The notes under the pieces were generated by a model, which had not been told where the DNA came from, made no database searches, and worked only from the letters and a program-made list of their open reading frames with translations. A stretch of DNA of 64,000 nt from Arenicola marina (taxonomy: Eukaryota; Annelida; Polychaeta; Arenicolidae), in the NCBI GenBank assembly GCA_964019135.1, contig OZ025256.1, positions 17,801,911 through 17,865,910 of the forward strand, read 5' to 3'. Below are positions 47,742 to 61,000 of this stretch, one piece after another. How positions within the stretch are numbered: position 1 is the stretch's first letter; every line of letters begins with the position of its first letter. The position numbers and the translations under genes are program-made.

Positions 47742-48036
47742 ATGGATTCCATCGACTCCGGCCTGGCACCCAACATCTTCCTGGAAGCGTTCCAGAGAGA
47801 GATGCCGAGTCTGGTGCAAGGCGTTGATCCCGTCAGACTTTGTGAGGCACTACGTGCAGAAGCTCTTCTAACGGATGAGATGATTAGCCGGGCGTTGGAC
47901 CTGTCGACTTCCCCAGAACGGAACAGATCCATGATGCTCTCCTTGCGTCGCGGTATGAACGAGGAGATATTTAATCGATTTATCTCCTGTTTGGCGTCCT
48001 CAGGGCATGAAAGCCTCGTCAGTAAATTGAAGAAAA
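47742..48036 (+). CDS. Exon with first CARD
   Basis: Encodes residues 1-98. The pattern VDPVRLCEALRAEALLTDEM, then LDLSTSPERNRSMMLSLRRG and EIFNRFISCLASSGHESLV, follows the six-helix CARD plan. A helix-2 L-x-x-x-LLT is followed by the R-N-R-S-x-x-LL...RG turn and the final F-x-x-x-L...G-x-x-x-L. The start is ATG in the context CATCGCCATGG. The donor is AAAAGTGAGT. Basic residues in helices 3-4 would suit homotypic CARD contact. Confidence 0.8.
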
Positions 48037-51000
48037 GTGAGTATTATACCGCAAAGGCGGCGGCCTAGTCCCCACATTTTTCAAGTTTTTATGGCTGCCA
48101 CTGTTTACAACGCGTTAAAGAAGCTATTGTTAGAAGCTATTGCCAAAAACAAATGTAAACTTACTTAAGTAACGAGAAGAAGACCTAATGTAGCACACAT
48201 GGCTTGCTTAAGTTACCCATCCAAGGTAAATTTGACTATTTATACCTGAAGATCTCCATGGCCCCTGGTAGCTTTGGTAACTAAAATATGACCCAGGCTC
48301 GGTACCTGCTACCCTATACAGGTAGATATAAGATATATTTGAGCTGGGTAGTGAGTGGATAAGTATGCACCATGGCGGGGGAGCACCACCCCTCCACCCC
48401 CCAACCAGTTCCGGACGCTCGCCAGACAACGGACCGAGAAGTCCCTATTACAGATACAGAGTTGATGCGACGTGTATGGGGTTTTAACCCAGTGCGTTAT
48501 TTTACAACGATATCGTGATAAGCAGGAACCAGAAATATAAGACTAAGAAATTATCCTTTGTATATTAGGTTTCAATTTATTAACCGAGAAATTATGTATT
48601 TTATTGGTTGTATGTGTCAGAATATTGCCTAGCACATGCAGACCCATGCATTTGCTCCTTCTAGGGTGGTGACACAAATAGAAAAAGTTGCACGTTTTTC
48701 TTGGAAGGCGATATCAGTATCCAGTATCCCAATGTCTCCTCCATTGCAGCTTACCTGGATGTTGACTCCGGCTTTGTGAGTGAGGAAGCAGGTAAGCAAC
48801 TTAACTTCTACTCGCCATTTCTTCGGTGCTCAGTTTTTTAAATAATAATTAATTAAAAAAAAAAAACTACTGTTACGTTTACTGCGCTACAGTTTTTATG
48901 TTTAATTTTTTCCAGGGCTTTACTTTTTTAGATTACACATATACATACATGTATATATATGGTCCGTAATCGTACAAGTCGTGACCTTAAGACATATTAA
49001 ATGCGAGGGTGTTATCGGCAGTCAGAACGTTATATCTTTATATAACATTATATATTTGCAACTGTCTTTCTGTAGCTGGCCCTTGGCAAGCGTCGTTGGT
49101 TGAACCAGGGCCGATAACAAACCTAGTCGTGCCTCGGGAAGAGCGGGACAAACGGGACTGGCTGGCCACTTCCTTCAGCAGGTAAACGGCATCTCTTCTC
49201 CAGACAGGAGTTAACACTTTGCTCCTTTTACAACAGAATTGTATAGAGAATAATAGAGAATACAAACTATGAATATGCTTGGCCAGGTGATGACAGGCCA
49301 CAGGTATGATGTCTGCACAAACGCGACCCCAATTCGTTCCATATAATTTCATTATCATATCTTCGTCAGATACAAGGCGAAGTGGCTGCGCTCTCTCCGG
49401 TTCAATGACGACTTCGCGGACATCTTGGAGGAGGAGGAGGTGCCTCCCTACATCCTGACGCGGGTGGAGGAGAAATCCCGTCGACGCCGGGTGGGAGTCC
49501 TTCTGGATCTGCTGCCGACCGCTGGACTCCAGACGTACGATGCCTTTAGGATCGCTCTGGAGAAGACTGGCCAGACTAAGCTGCTGGCCCTACTGGAGGA
49601 GAAGCCCTTCTCGGAGGGAGAACGACAACAAATAGGTATCTCTCCGTGGCATATTAATTGGTGTTGTATGCTATTGTATGGTGTATGATATTTTTAGATA
49701 GATAGATAGAGGCTCCTATGTAGTGGTTTAGACTTTTTTGCTCGACTGCATAGGTTTGTCTACTGCGGATCTTTGGGATCATTTGGCGATGATGATTGCA
49801 TTTCGACGATGAAGAAAAGATCAGAGTCAATAAACCGTGATTGAATTGTTTGGCTTAGCTTTGCCTTTAAAATCAAAGCTTGAAAGCTCTCCCGATAACC
49901 ACATAGGGCATTTATTCATAAGTTCTGGGTATTTCTACAGCACATATATGCTTCTCAAAAATCAATAATGCTGACTTGGGGTTACATTTCAGCACACAGA
50001 TGAAAAATTTCAAGTCTTCATCGTAGTTGATTGTAGATGGATTCAAGGGCTTATAGAATTAGTAGATGTCGCTTTGCGCTATATCATATTTGTCAACATT
50101 TGTGCTTCAAGATTCTTATGGACGGACCATTGGATACCCAGCAGGGGGAGGGGCGGAAGCGGGCTAATTGATAACAACATGGTTGCATGGGAAATACAGT
50201 AAAAACCGATAATAGTATCGGCAAAAACTGAGCCCAACAAAAAATAACATCCCCTTCCATGGCAATGGCATGGTCCGTCTATTACGCTTTGGTGACATAC
50301 TGGCAGCCACAAATATAGTTTGACAGAAAACTATGCCCTTTATTATACAGCTTTAAGCCTATGTGTCTGTTGTTTGGTGCCATAGTACGTTCAAATCAAA
50401 GTTAAAGATGGAAGGTTTCAAAAAGGAATTTTCTTTTTAGTTTCGAAAATGATGATATGATGTTATTGAATAAGGACGAAGTCGAACAGAATAGTTTTCT
50501 CGTGGGAATGCTAGTCACCGCGTATGTCAGCAAAGACAAAGCTAGAAGTGTGTGCATACACGTATATATACCAAACTGCTCACGTACTACTTACTTTACA
50601 TTGCGTTCAGCTTTGTGGTTTATAAGCGTTTGGACGTTTGCGAATCGTAGAACCGTTAACGCGCTGAGCATCCACCCAAGTGCCGTTAGTCGCAAGCCGC
50701 TTGAGTACCGTAGAACATCCAATGCGTGAGTATGCTAATTCGGAGTACCATGGCGCTTCGGGCTCCAGTGCGTACACACCGTTGTTGCGACGCACTGGCG
50801 GTTCTACGGTCCTCCAGCGGCTGGCCGGCCCGGGAGTTTCCACCATAAAGTCATGCAGCGGGTTACATGTTCTACTAGTCCCAACGCTTACAAAACATAA
50901 CCATGTTCCAAGGCAAAGCCGGTGGTCAGTAAGCTTTATGGTGCATGAGTTATCCGTTATTAAGAGGCATGTTAGATAAGTTGTGTCCTGTGGAACGTTG

Positions 51001-54000
51001 GATTTAATATTTGTAAAACCATCGACGAGAAGGCGCTTTGGTACAACCGAACGGAATCCAAGACATGGGGTCTTCTTCTGCGTGTGATAACAACACTATT
51101 TAACCCATAATTGATACTTTACAAATCTCATATTCCTTGTGTTGAGGGTGAAAGAGAATTTCTGGTCTCAGGGACGAAGCCATATTGGCGTAATTGGCAA
51201 CTATGGAAGTAATGTCATCGACGCAAACTGCGTCACATGGCACGAAACGAGAATTTTTTGGAAAACATCGATTAGGGCTCATAGTCGCTGTTTTCTAATA
51301 GACCGATCCAGGCTGCCAATCGGTCACTGGCGTCACTATGGCGTTTATTCAATCATGTGGTGGAGAAAGGTTTTCCACGTGCGTTATGTCGGACAAAGAA
51401 GTCGGACAGACAAAGCAGATAAGCTTTGTTTTGAGACTGTAAGAGATAAGTACTTATCACTTGGGCCTTGTATGATTGTCAATTTCGAATAAGGATAAGA
51501 CTCAAGCGTGGGCGGGGCCTAGTGTCCGACTATGGAATGGTCTATTATCACCCTCGACGCTTATGTTGGGACTGGGCACATGGCTTGTAATACAGGCGTA
51601 TGGGACTGAGGCAAACAGATGAAGATAACACAGAGAAGTTCATTCGAAGAGAAGCCAGGTGTAATAAGTAGCTTGGCAGTGTCGCACACATTTATTGCAT
51701 GCTCTTGGTACTGTGGGAAATACTTAAGGATCTTAATATGGTTTTATATTTCAAGGCCCAAAATTGTCTGGCGACAGCGCGAGTCCGATCATTTACCTTC
51801 AAATCAATTGAAGCTGATTTGATTTAATATATAAGTTTTCTATAATATACTTCTATTCGTTATTCAGTGATGCCGGCGAACAAGTCATTAAATAAAAGCA
51901 TAATTGCCTTCTATAAATGTTTCCAATTAGTGGTCAAACAGACCCAAAAGTTTAATTTCTCACAGTGCTTTGTCAGTGACAACAATGTCATTATGTCATT
52001 AGCATTTTAAAGGTTATTATGTCATTACCATTTTAATTGTCAATTTTATGATATCATTACCATATTAAACGTCCTTTCTCCTGTTCTTTGTAGAACAGAT
52101 CAAGGGAGAAATTGCCCACATTGTTCCCAGCTTCGCTATATGTATCGCAACTAGAGAACGCCCTGCCGATAAGATACATCTGAGTATACCTAGGTGTCCG
52201 GGTAAGTGATGACCATACCAAGGGCGGATCCAGATGGAGGGGGAGGGGGATTCCCGGGGGTCTGCCTCCCACCCCGCCTTTTTGAGGAAGAATGCCGTTT
52301 TTTAATGCAAAATTTAGGCCATCTGAGGCATGGACATCGCCCCCCCCCCACTCCTCCTCCCCAAATAATTTTCAAAAAAGAAGAGGCCGTTTTTAAAGGC
52401 GTGGACCCCCTCCCGACCCACTCGTCCGTGGACCCCCTCCCCTAAGTCGCAAGTTTTTCAGAGCCCCCCCCCCCCCCACCCCACCTCGCCCGGTCGTTTC
52501 CAGTGGACCCCTCCCTGATCCGATTCCTGGGTCCGCCCTGCATACCGCCTGAGTCGAATGACATGTTTATAAAAGCATTGCTTTGACAGCAGGATGCGTA
52601 TGAATTTGAATTGATAAAGATAAGTTGAACCGATAAATATAAACGACAGGATGTCATTATTGATGCAGCATCCCTACAACTTCTAAATGATCTGTTATTG
52701 CTGTTACTTAGATTTGGCGCTAAAAGCTCGGAAAGCAGCGTTAATGTGTTTGTTTTGCGAATAATTGATTACTCCTTTGTTATCAGTTGCAGCTTTGATA
52801 AGACTTAAATGTCTTATGTGCATAGGCACGACTATGGCATGCGTTAGGCGTGGGGTGGGCTAACTTTTCCTAAACTCCTTTATTTCCGTAGATGTGAGGT
52901 AGAAGGATATTTATTAAGTTGACCATGCTGCCTTGCGCTGTGATGGTATCATCCTTATATACTGTTTCAGTTTATAATAACAATATCATTTTGAAACTAA
53001 AACCCTTATATTACACAATAGTTCCTTCGACATGTGATACCCTTAGACCTGGTTAAGTCGATGTGTATTGCTCTGCCGTCCCAGACAGGCTTATTCAGTA
53101 AGAAACTCAAATGCCGCGAAACAAATCGGAATACATAGAGCACAACCAAAGCTGCTATCCCAGCGTCTTACTTAGACGGACGGATGCCAACCTCACCCAC
53201 TGGTATAAGGTGTCTAGTAAGACGCCCCCCCCCCCAAAAAAAATAATATCGATAGGTCCCTAGTTCGAATCTTGGTCTGAGCAATCTGATCTTGGGTATT
53301 TCATCCAAATCGTTCCTTGTCCCTGGACGTTCCTTGGCCTCAGTTAGCCCTCGTGGGCACAAAACGAGTCTAAAAACAACAGTCATTGCATTCTCTAGTC
53401 TTCGTGATCTTGCTCAATTACGCAGTTGAGACAGCAGGTCCTTTGTGGCCACTTTCTTCCACTGACTGTTATCTGTGCCAGAATGGCACGATATAGCCTT
53501 ACAGGCTGAAAGTGCCGTTAAGCCCCGATCAAATTAATTATCTCTGCCGGAGCCGCTGACTGCCAGAAGCTTCTTGAGAAGGCTCTATAGATAGACGTGT
53601 TTTTGTTTCCATATTTGCAGAAAAATCGGATGGCTTTACAATGAAAAACGTGATTCAAGAATTAACTAAGAGTTTCGATAATGAGAATGTTGCTGAGCTG
53701 TATGACCAGTAAGTATCTTTTTTCTGGAAACAAACTGAAAAAAATAAACGGATTTGAGTCGGCGATGACGCAATTTGATTATATGTAACTGTTAGTGTGA
53801 TTGAGGATATATGTACATATTTCGTTATATTTTGTATTTTATTGTACATTAATTTGCAATATAGCAAAGGTGTTTCGTTTCGAAAATGAAACCGTTTATC
53901 ACCTTTCATAAAACGATAGATAAGATCTGCTAACATAAATGCTGACTATACTATGTTAATATCCCATTTAAAAATAAGTCATTTCAATAATGTAAGTAAA

Positions 54001-57000
54001 TGTATTGCCTGGTATGTGTTATTATAATGAAATGAATATCGCCGTGATGCAAACCATAGAGCGACACATGTTCTTGTCCTTATAACAGGTTACGTCCTTC
54101 TCTGGATTTTGAGAATCCAAATAACGCTATTCAACAAGTAATACGTGAGCTATTTAATGACCGGACCGCCACGATGTCTAGTCTGGCACTCTTTCTGTGT
54201 GTCTCCACCAAGGTTGCCATTAAAGTAAGTCACTTACAGTCTCAAAACAAACTGCACATCGACATGCGACAAACAGCTAACGACTAATGGTGGGCAAAAT
54301 ACAAACAACTAACGACTAACGGTGGACATGAGACAAACAGCTAACGACTAACGGTGGCCATGAGACAAACAGTTAACGACTAACGGTGGACATGAGACAA
54401 ACAGTTAGCGACTAACGGTGGATATGAGGCAAAAAACTAACGACTATCGGTGAACATGAGACAAACAACTAACGACTAACGGCGGACATGAGGCAAAAAG
54501 CCAACGACTATCGGTGAACATGAGACAAACAGCTAGCGACCAATTGTGGCCATGAGACAAACAACTAGTTACTAACGGTGGATATGAATCAAACAGCTAA
54601 CGACTAACGTTGGCCATGAGACAATTTCCAGATTACAATTTCTGTATCTCAAGGAAACAAGTTCGTCGCGCAAAGGGTATAAATGTCCACGTTCATAATG
54701 TCAATAGACGCCTGTTGCGTAAAATGTTGGACTGTTCAACGCCGTCTGTTATCTGCAATTTAGCAGCTTATGTTTACCATGCTTTCAAAATAATTGGACA
54801 CCAGCACTGCCATTTAAATTAGTTTACATTGTGCACCATGGGCCTAAGCCTAAGGCCTTTTATGTACGAATACACATTTTTATGAAATGAAACGGCACTA
54901 CAGGCATTTAAAGCAAATACAACACTAGTAAAATGAGGCAAGCAATCTCTATAAAAATATACAATGCGTAAATCCACAAGCAAGATACTCATGGCGACAA
55001 AATTGGGAAGTGCAAATTGACACCTTAAAATAATTACAAAGTACAATGTACCTAACCTTTGCTACATTGTAGATCATCGTTACGACACCCAAAGACGTGG
55101 TTTCGCTCGTCAAGTCTGTGACCGACGGTCTCTGCCAGCGGTTTGCGTTCTGGTTAAATCAAGCCGGAGGATGGGTAAGTGTACCTTCTGACGATGAACT
55201 CTCCCTCCCACTCTCTCTCTCCCTTCTCTTTTTAGTCTATATCTCTCAACCTCTCTTCCTCTCTCTCAGTCTTTATCTCTCTCATAAGCCTTCAACCACT
55301 CTCGAGAAAATTGTATCACATAGTATTCTTGGCTTCTCGAACTACCTGAAATCTTCGATACTGGAGACACATATACATATGTATGCACCGTGGTTAATTT
55401 TTACACTTGTCTTGACTGAGGAATATATGAAACGTTGACATACCCTCTATAGCACTTGTTTGGCATATAAATTTGGTTGGAGGGGTACAAAAGAAGAAAA
55501 GGATAAAAAGATGGTTGCGTTATTTTCTTTCATGTATTGATTTTTGAGTGAAAGTTTGTGTTAAATTTAAACCTAAGTCTTCATGTTAGTTCGAGCCTGA
55601 TATCATTTCGTTTATTCCAAGCGTATGTTCCGCCTCTTCTAATTACGTCATACTCATTTCTAACCCTCAGGTGGTCCAGGCGACAGCGACCTCTGGTCCT
55701 AGCCTGGATCTCCTAACCTATACGATTATATCTTCCGGTCGTTTATCTGTATATTCTATGTCCTGTATTGGTTAAATAAATGAAATGAATCCTGAATCCT
55801 GAATCCTCAGTCTCTCTCTATCTCTCTGTCTCTGTCTCTTGTTGATCAGCAGGTTGTGGGTTCGCGCCCCGGCAACTGTATCTGGAGCATATACCATCCA
55901 AACTCATTTCATTATCCCGGACATTGTTTTTTGAACCCATTTCACCTTGATACATGGCGAAAACTGACATAAAGCGGCAAACATGTTAGTCCCCTTTCTC
56001 TCGCTTACTCTTTTCCGTTTATTATTTCCATTCCAGTTGCAAGGGTCTCGAAGGGGGGTTCCAGGGTTCAAAATTATGTGTCGAATGTCGATTTTTCACG
56101 ACGTTCCGTGTCGCTTTTTCAGATCGTCAGTGTCGGAATTTGGGGGTCAGTGTCGAATGTTGATTTTTCAAATATGCCTGTGTCGCGTGGCGTCATTTAC
56201 CCCATCCAGTACCCTAGTTACTATATATCTTTAGCTAGTCCTTGTAGGCCTACTATTCGTGTTCAGATCCAGTATAAGTGTCAGTTTTATCGAGCCACCC
56301 GCACTAAAGTGCTAATTATCTAAGCTCTTAGTTCGTACTTTAGGAACATGTGTGGGAAGATCAAGAACCTATCTGCGCTTGTCTGGCTATCATATCATAC
56401 CTCTATCCGCAGCCGGCTTTCGTGAAGGAAGCAAACCCAGGAATAGGCGTTGGCGTGAAAAGTATCACGTGGAAGCGGTTTCTCAGCAGCACGAAGAAGC
56501 AAGGTACTATAATTCTGGGTCCGGCGAGCCCAGCGAGCGATGAGCCCATACGACGTCTCTGTGGCCTCCTGAAAAACCGCCTGTCCATGAACGTTGTAAC
56601 GGCTTCAGAGATCTCCGATATGGTTACGCTATTTGACCCAGACGCCCAGCAACTGACGACCGCCTTCATCAGGAGTTCTTTTTGTGCGGTAGTCGTGGTA
56701 ACCACTCGCGAACCATGTGGCAGGAGCAAGGAGACGGATTGGTTGGTCGACCTCGTCGGTTCCTTGACCGCGGCCGACGAAATCAAACGTGTCATACCAA
56801 TTGGTCTCTTCGGTGCCAGGAAAGAAGACTTTTTACCATCTGTGAGGTCGCTCAAGGTCATTGATGTCTTCCCTGATAAAAAAAAATGGCAGCTTGAGAA
56901 CAATATCAGCACCGCGGTGAATAAGATAAAGGCAGAGTACGACTGTATCATGCAGGCGATCATCAACTCAGAACTGCATGGTAAGTGGCCGCCCGCAATG

Positions 57001-58023
57001 TCACTCCACTAAAGATCATTTCACTGAAGTCGCAGGCAGTTTTTTTTAGTAAAATGTAAAGCTGGTTTAGCCGGGCCGAAAGGAAACGCCAAATGTTGAA
57101 TCATTTCTCAGATTCCCGAACCTGTTAACATGTCTACATAATAGCCTACAACGAAAGATTAACATGAACAGGTAACGCAAGACATATTCGCTTCAAAATG
57201 TGATGATGAATATGAAAGAAAAAGCACGTTTGTTGCACAGCTATTGTGCTACCTGTACTACATTTGTTCATAATTATTGAGATGATAAACAAGCTCGTGA
57301 GTGAATGTTAGTGAAAGTTCATACTGTTTTAAATTTGACCCGACAGTACGTGGGCAGAAAAACTGTTTGCGTAGCTTTTAACAAACGTGTCTTTCAGTAT
57401 GGTTCATAAGCTTTGTGTGTTACACACGACAAGAGTTAGATGAGAAAGTAAATTAAAGGTAATAATATACATAATAGATTAGAGTGCGTAAAAGCTGAAA
57501 ACTTTATTGTTCATTCTGATGAGAACACGGAGGTCGAATACGAATTCACTCAGCATATTATTTAGGTGCCACATAGTGATGATGATTTCCATTTGTCTTT
57601 GGATTCTGGCAGGAGGCAGCGAGCTGGTCATCGAGCTACGACTGCACGTCAAGTTTCGGAACGCGGCCAACATGGTGGAGGGTCTCAAGAAAGCGCACGG
57701 CATACAAATTCGTTCTATCATAAAAAGTAATCTGGCGGAGGCGCTTTCAGACCTAAGGAAGTTTCTAACGGGCGGGTTTGAAATTTGCAACATTCGGGTT
57801 CCGGGGGACGATTTGGAAGACCCCATGATCGTGGAAGTTATTCCTTATAGCCGGAAAGTCCCACAGAAGATCCTGGACGGTATCTGTAACGGTAACCTTG
57901 GAAAGCTATTCAGGGAGAAGGTCGTATATCCAGACGAGACGCCGGAATGGTCGATGGAGGTGACGGTGGACGAAGGGCGGATGACGAGTGTCCGGGAAAA
58001 GCTGGAACGGCAGGCTCAGATGT

Positions 58024-58057
<34 letters not shown>

Positions 58058-61000
58058 GAGTGATAGCATGAACACCTCGTCTTCATCCTTCATGAGGTCC
58101 GGGGAGGGTCCTGTGTCGGGGGAGGCTGGTGAGGTGAGGCGCCGTGGAGCCCAGGGCGGCGCTGGACCAGAGGAATCTCCGTTAGGTGGCGCTGTCCGCA
58201 GCTCCGGCCGGGGCTCTTCGAATCCAGAAACTGGGGAGGTCGTTGTGAATAGGAGCGCTGTGACAAATGCCGCGAGGGGGCGTATCGTAGGCGACGTGTT
58301 CCAGCGCATTATCCAAGGAGACGAGTACAACGAGTACGACCTACTGACCCACTTGGAGATGTACCAATGCGACGTCGCTCTGGACAAAGTCAGGGATGGC
58401 GAGGGCCTCAACGTGTTGCACATGGCGGTGTTCTCGCAGGCCCTGGGCAACCTCCATAGCGTCTTCTACGCGAACCTGTGGGGCAGTCTCAGACAACAGG
58501 TCGTACAACCCGGGCGAAGATTTGCCAATCTCACGCCCAGAGGTCTAGCCGAGAGGCTGATGTTTAAGTCCAATGGACCCCTGGTGGCCGAGGAGTTCGA
58601 TTATTTGGAGGCCAGATTTTTCTCGATGAGTGACCTGAGCAAGGCGTGCCTGGCCGGCAAGAAGCAGTTCGTGGAACGGTTCTTACAGCACGATTCAAAC
58701 GGCGTGAACGCTGGAGACAGTAGCGGCAGCACCCCGCTGTTCTACGCCTCAGCCGGGGGTCACGTGGATCTGATGGAGCTGCTGATGAAGCACGGAGCCG
58801 ACGCGACGGTGGTCAATGAGAGGCGGGAGACGTGTTTGGACGTGGCCGCCGGCCTGGGCCGCGCGGAGGCCGTCGGCTTCTTGCTGCGCCTCGGCATCTC
58901 GGACACCAGCGCCTTGGACAACGCCAAAAAACGCCCAGTAGAGTACGCAGCTGTGAACGGAGACCTGACCACGCTGAATGTATTTAAGAACTACGGGGAA
59001 CCGCTGGACGATAAGCTGGTCAGTCTGGCGACCAAGCGCCAGCGCATGGCCATGGTGCGCTACCTGGTGGAGGAGTGTCACCTTGGAGTGGAGGGCCTGG
59101 ACGACAACCTGCGCACGCCGATCCACAACGCCGCCATTCAAGGTCACGTGGAGCTGTTACAATTCCTGGTGGAACAAGGCGCCAACCTCAGCCACAGGGA
59201 CAAGATGGGAAGGAACCTCCTGCACCACCTGGTCGAGCACTACAAGGACGACATAAAGCACCGCCAAGCCGTCAAGTACGTCATCCACTTGCTGAAGGAG
59301 CGCGGGGTGTTTGCCAACATGGTCAGAGCCCACGACAAGTTTGGCGGCAAGGAGCTGATGATGTTGGTGCGTGGCCGCGACAAGGGGCGGCGGGCCTGGC
59401 ACTATGTGGAGGTCAAGCGCCGCCTGGTGACGCAGTTTAAGACGAAACTGGCCAGCGGCTTTATCGACGTTCTCGAATTCGGCTCCGTCCGTCACTCCGG
59501 CTACGGCATGAATCCCGGCCAAGACGTCTTGGATGAGATCGACAAGCTGGTCAACGACCGCCTGTCCGGAGACTCGAAGGACTGCACCCCGCTACACTTG
59601 GCCGTGTTCAGGGACCACACGTCCCTGGTGACGGAGTTCATAGCGCTCGGCGCCGACGTGAACGCCAAGGACCACTTCGGCCTCACCCCGCTCCACCTGG
59701 TGGCCGTGACAGGCAACATGGAGGTGGCCAAGCTACTGGAAGAGAAAGGAGCCTCGTTCAACGCCAAAGAGGTCGACGGTAAGACGGCTAAAGACCTCGC
59801 CGAAGACAACAAGCAAGGGAAAGTCCTCAACTTCCTTCGAGGCCAAGAAACGTTCGCACTTGTGAAGGTATGATATTTCTTCTCATTCGAACCTGCATAC
59901 CTTAACTGAATAAGACACTTCGTTATTGGATAGTGATGAGTGTTTTATGACAAGACAGTTGTTCAAGCACGACAAGCCAGTTCTGCATTTCATTCATCCA
60001 GGTTTACTTCTGTAGAACTTTCTTGATCTTATTGACTCTGTTTAAGTTATTTCAGTACGACAGTTCATCTCTAGCTGCAATTGATTCATCCAGTTACGTT
60101 CTGCAAAATGTCCTTGTTGGTGAGGGCTGTTTTATAACAAGTTATCACAGTACACGGCATCTCTAGTTGCAATTTATTCATCCCGATTTTTGTTCTGCAG
60201 AATTTTGTACACGAAGTTGAAAAGCACATCACCAAACTGGATAAGAAAACTCTCGAGAAGATAAGATCTACGAATAGAGATGTCAAAGATTATGTCGTTG
60301 GAGTGTGTAAGTGATCTGACTGAGTATGAAAAATGGCTTTTAATCTTTCCGGTCTGTGAAATATTCCGTTAATTGATATCACTACTTCGCTCGGTGACAT
60401 ATATTCGGTGACATATATTTTCAAGCAGGGTCACCTGGTGGCATAGTGAGTAGGGCTTTCGGCTATGGTCGACGGTGCCCTGTCAGGCCAGCCCAAGCGG
60501 CCGGCACGCGGCTTGAATCCCAACTGTGCACACGTGTGTGCAGGAGCCTGGAAATATGCCTCATGTCTTTCTTCGTGATAAGTAGGGGGTTGTTCCCCGA
60601 TACGTGGCTCCTTTCTACCTTGGCCCTTTCTGTTGTCATGATATGACATACAGAGGTTAAAACGTTCTGACACCAAACAATTGATCTCAATGACACAATT
60701 TTCATTGACCGTTGATCTGTTGTGTATAGCCCTATGCTATCGCTAGCGTCATCCTAACCAAAGCCAAACCCATGTCGTCCTCTCATGAAAGAACTATCAG
60801 CGTCCGAAGCTATGCACCCATCAGAGGCAGATCCAGGAATTTACGAAAGGGGGTGTGGGGCACGAGTTACTTAAGTACTATCCAGGCGCCGATCCAGTCA
60901 GAAATTTGCGACCGGAAGAGGGGTGGGGGTGCTGGCGAGGTTATGCAGAAAGTATGGTGAATGTGTGCCCTTCTTCAGAGAAAGTGGGGGCTCGTGCCTT

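Noticed and set aside
56403-56966. Minus-strand 187-codon frame opposite the TIR-like exon
   Set aside because: Antisense shadow; the plus strand has the splice sites and the domain motifs.
57507-57612. Using the ATG at 57507 as the start of a separate ankyrin gene
   Set aside because: The stretch 57507-57612 is AT-rich and ends in a good acceptor (TTCTGGCAG). The carried-over G from exon 9 restores the frame exactly, so it is intron.
58016-59830. Antisense and alternative frames of over 100 codons in the ankyrin exon
   Set aside because: Expected shadows of a GC-rich third-position coding exon; their peptides are Arg/Pro/Ser-biased and match nothing.
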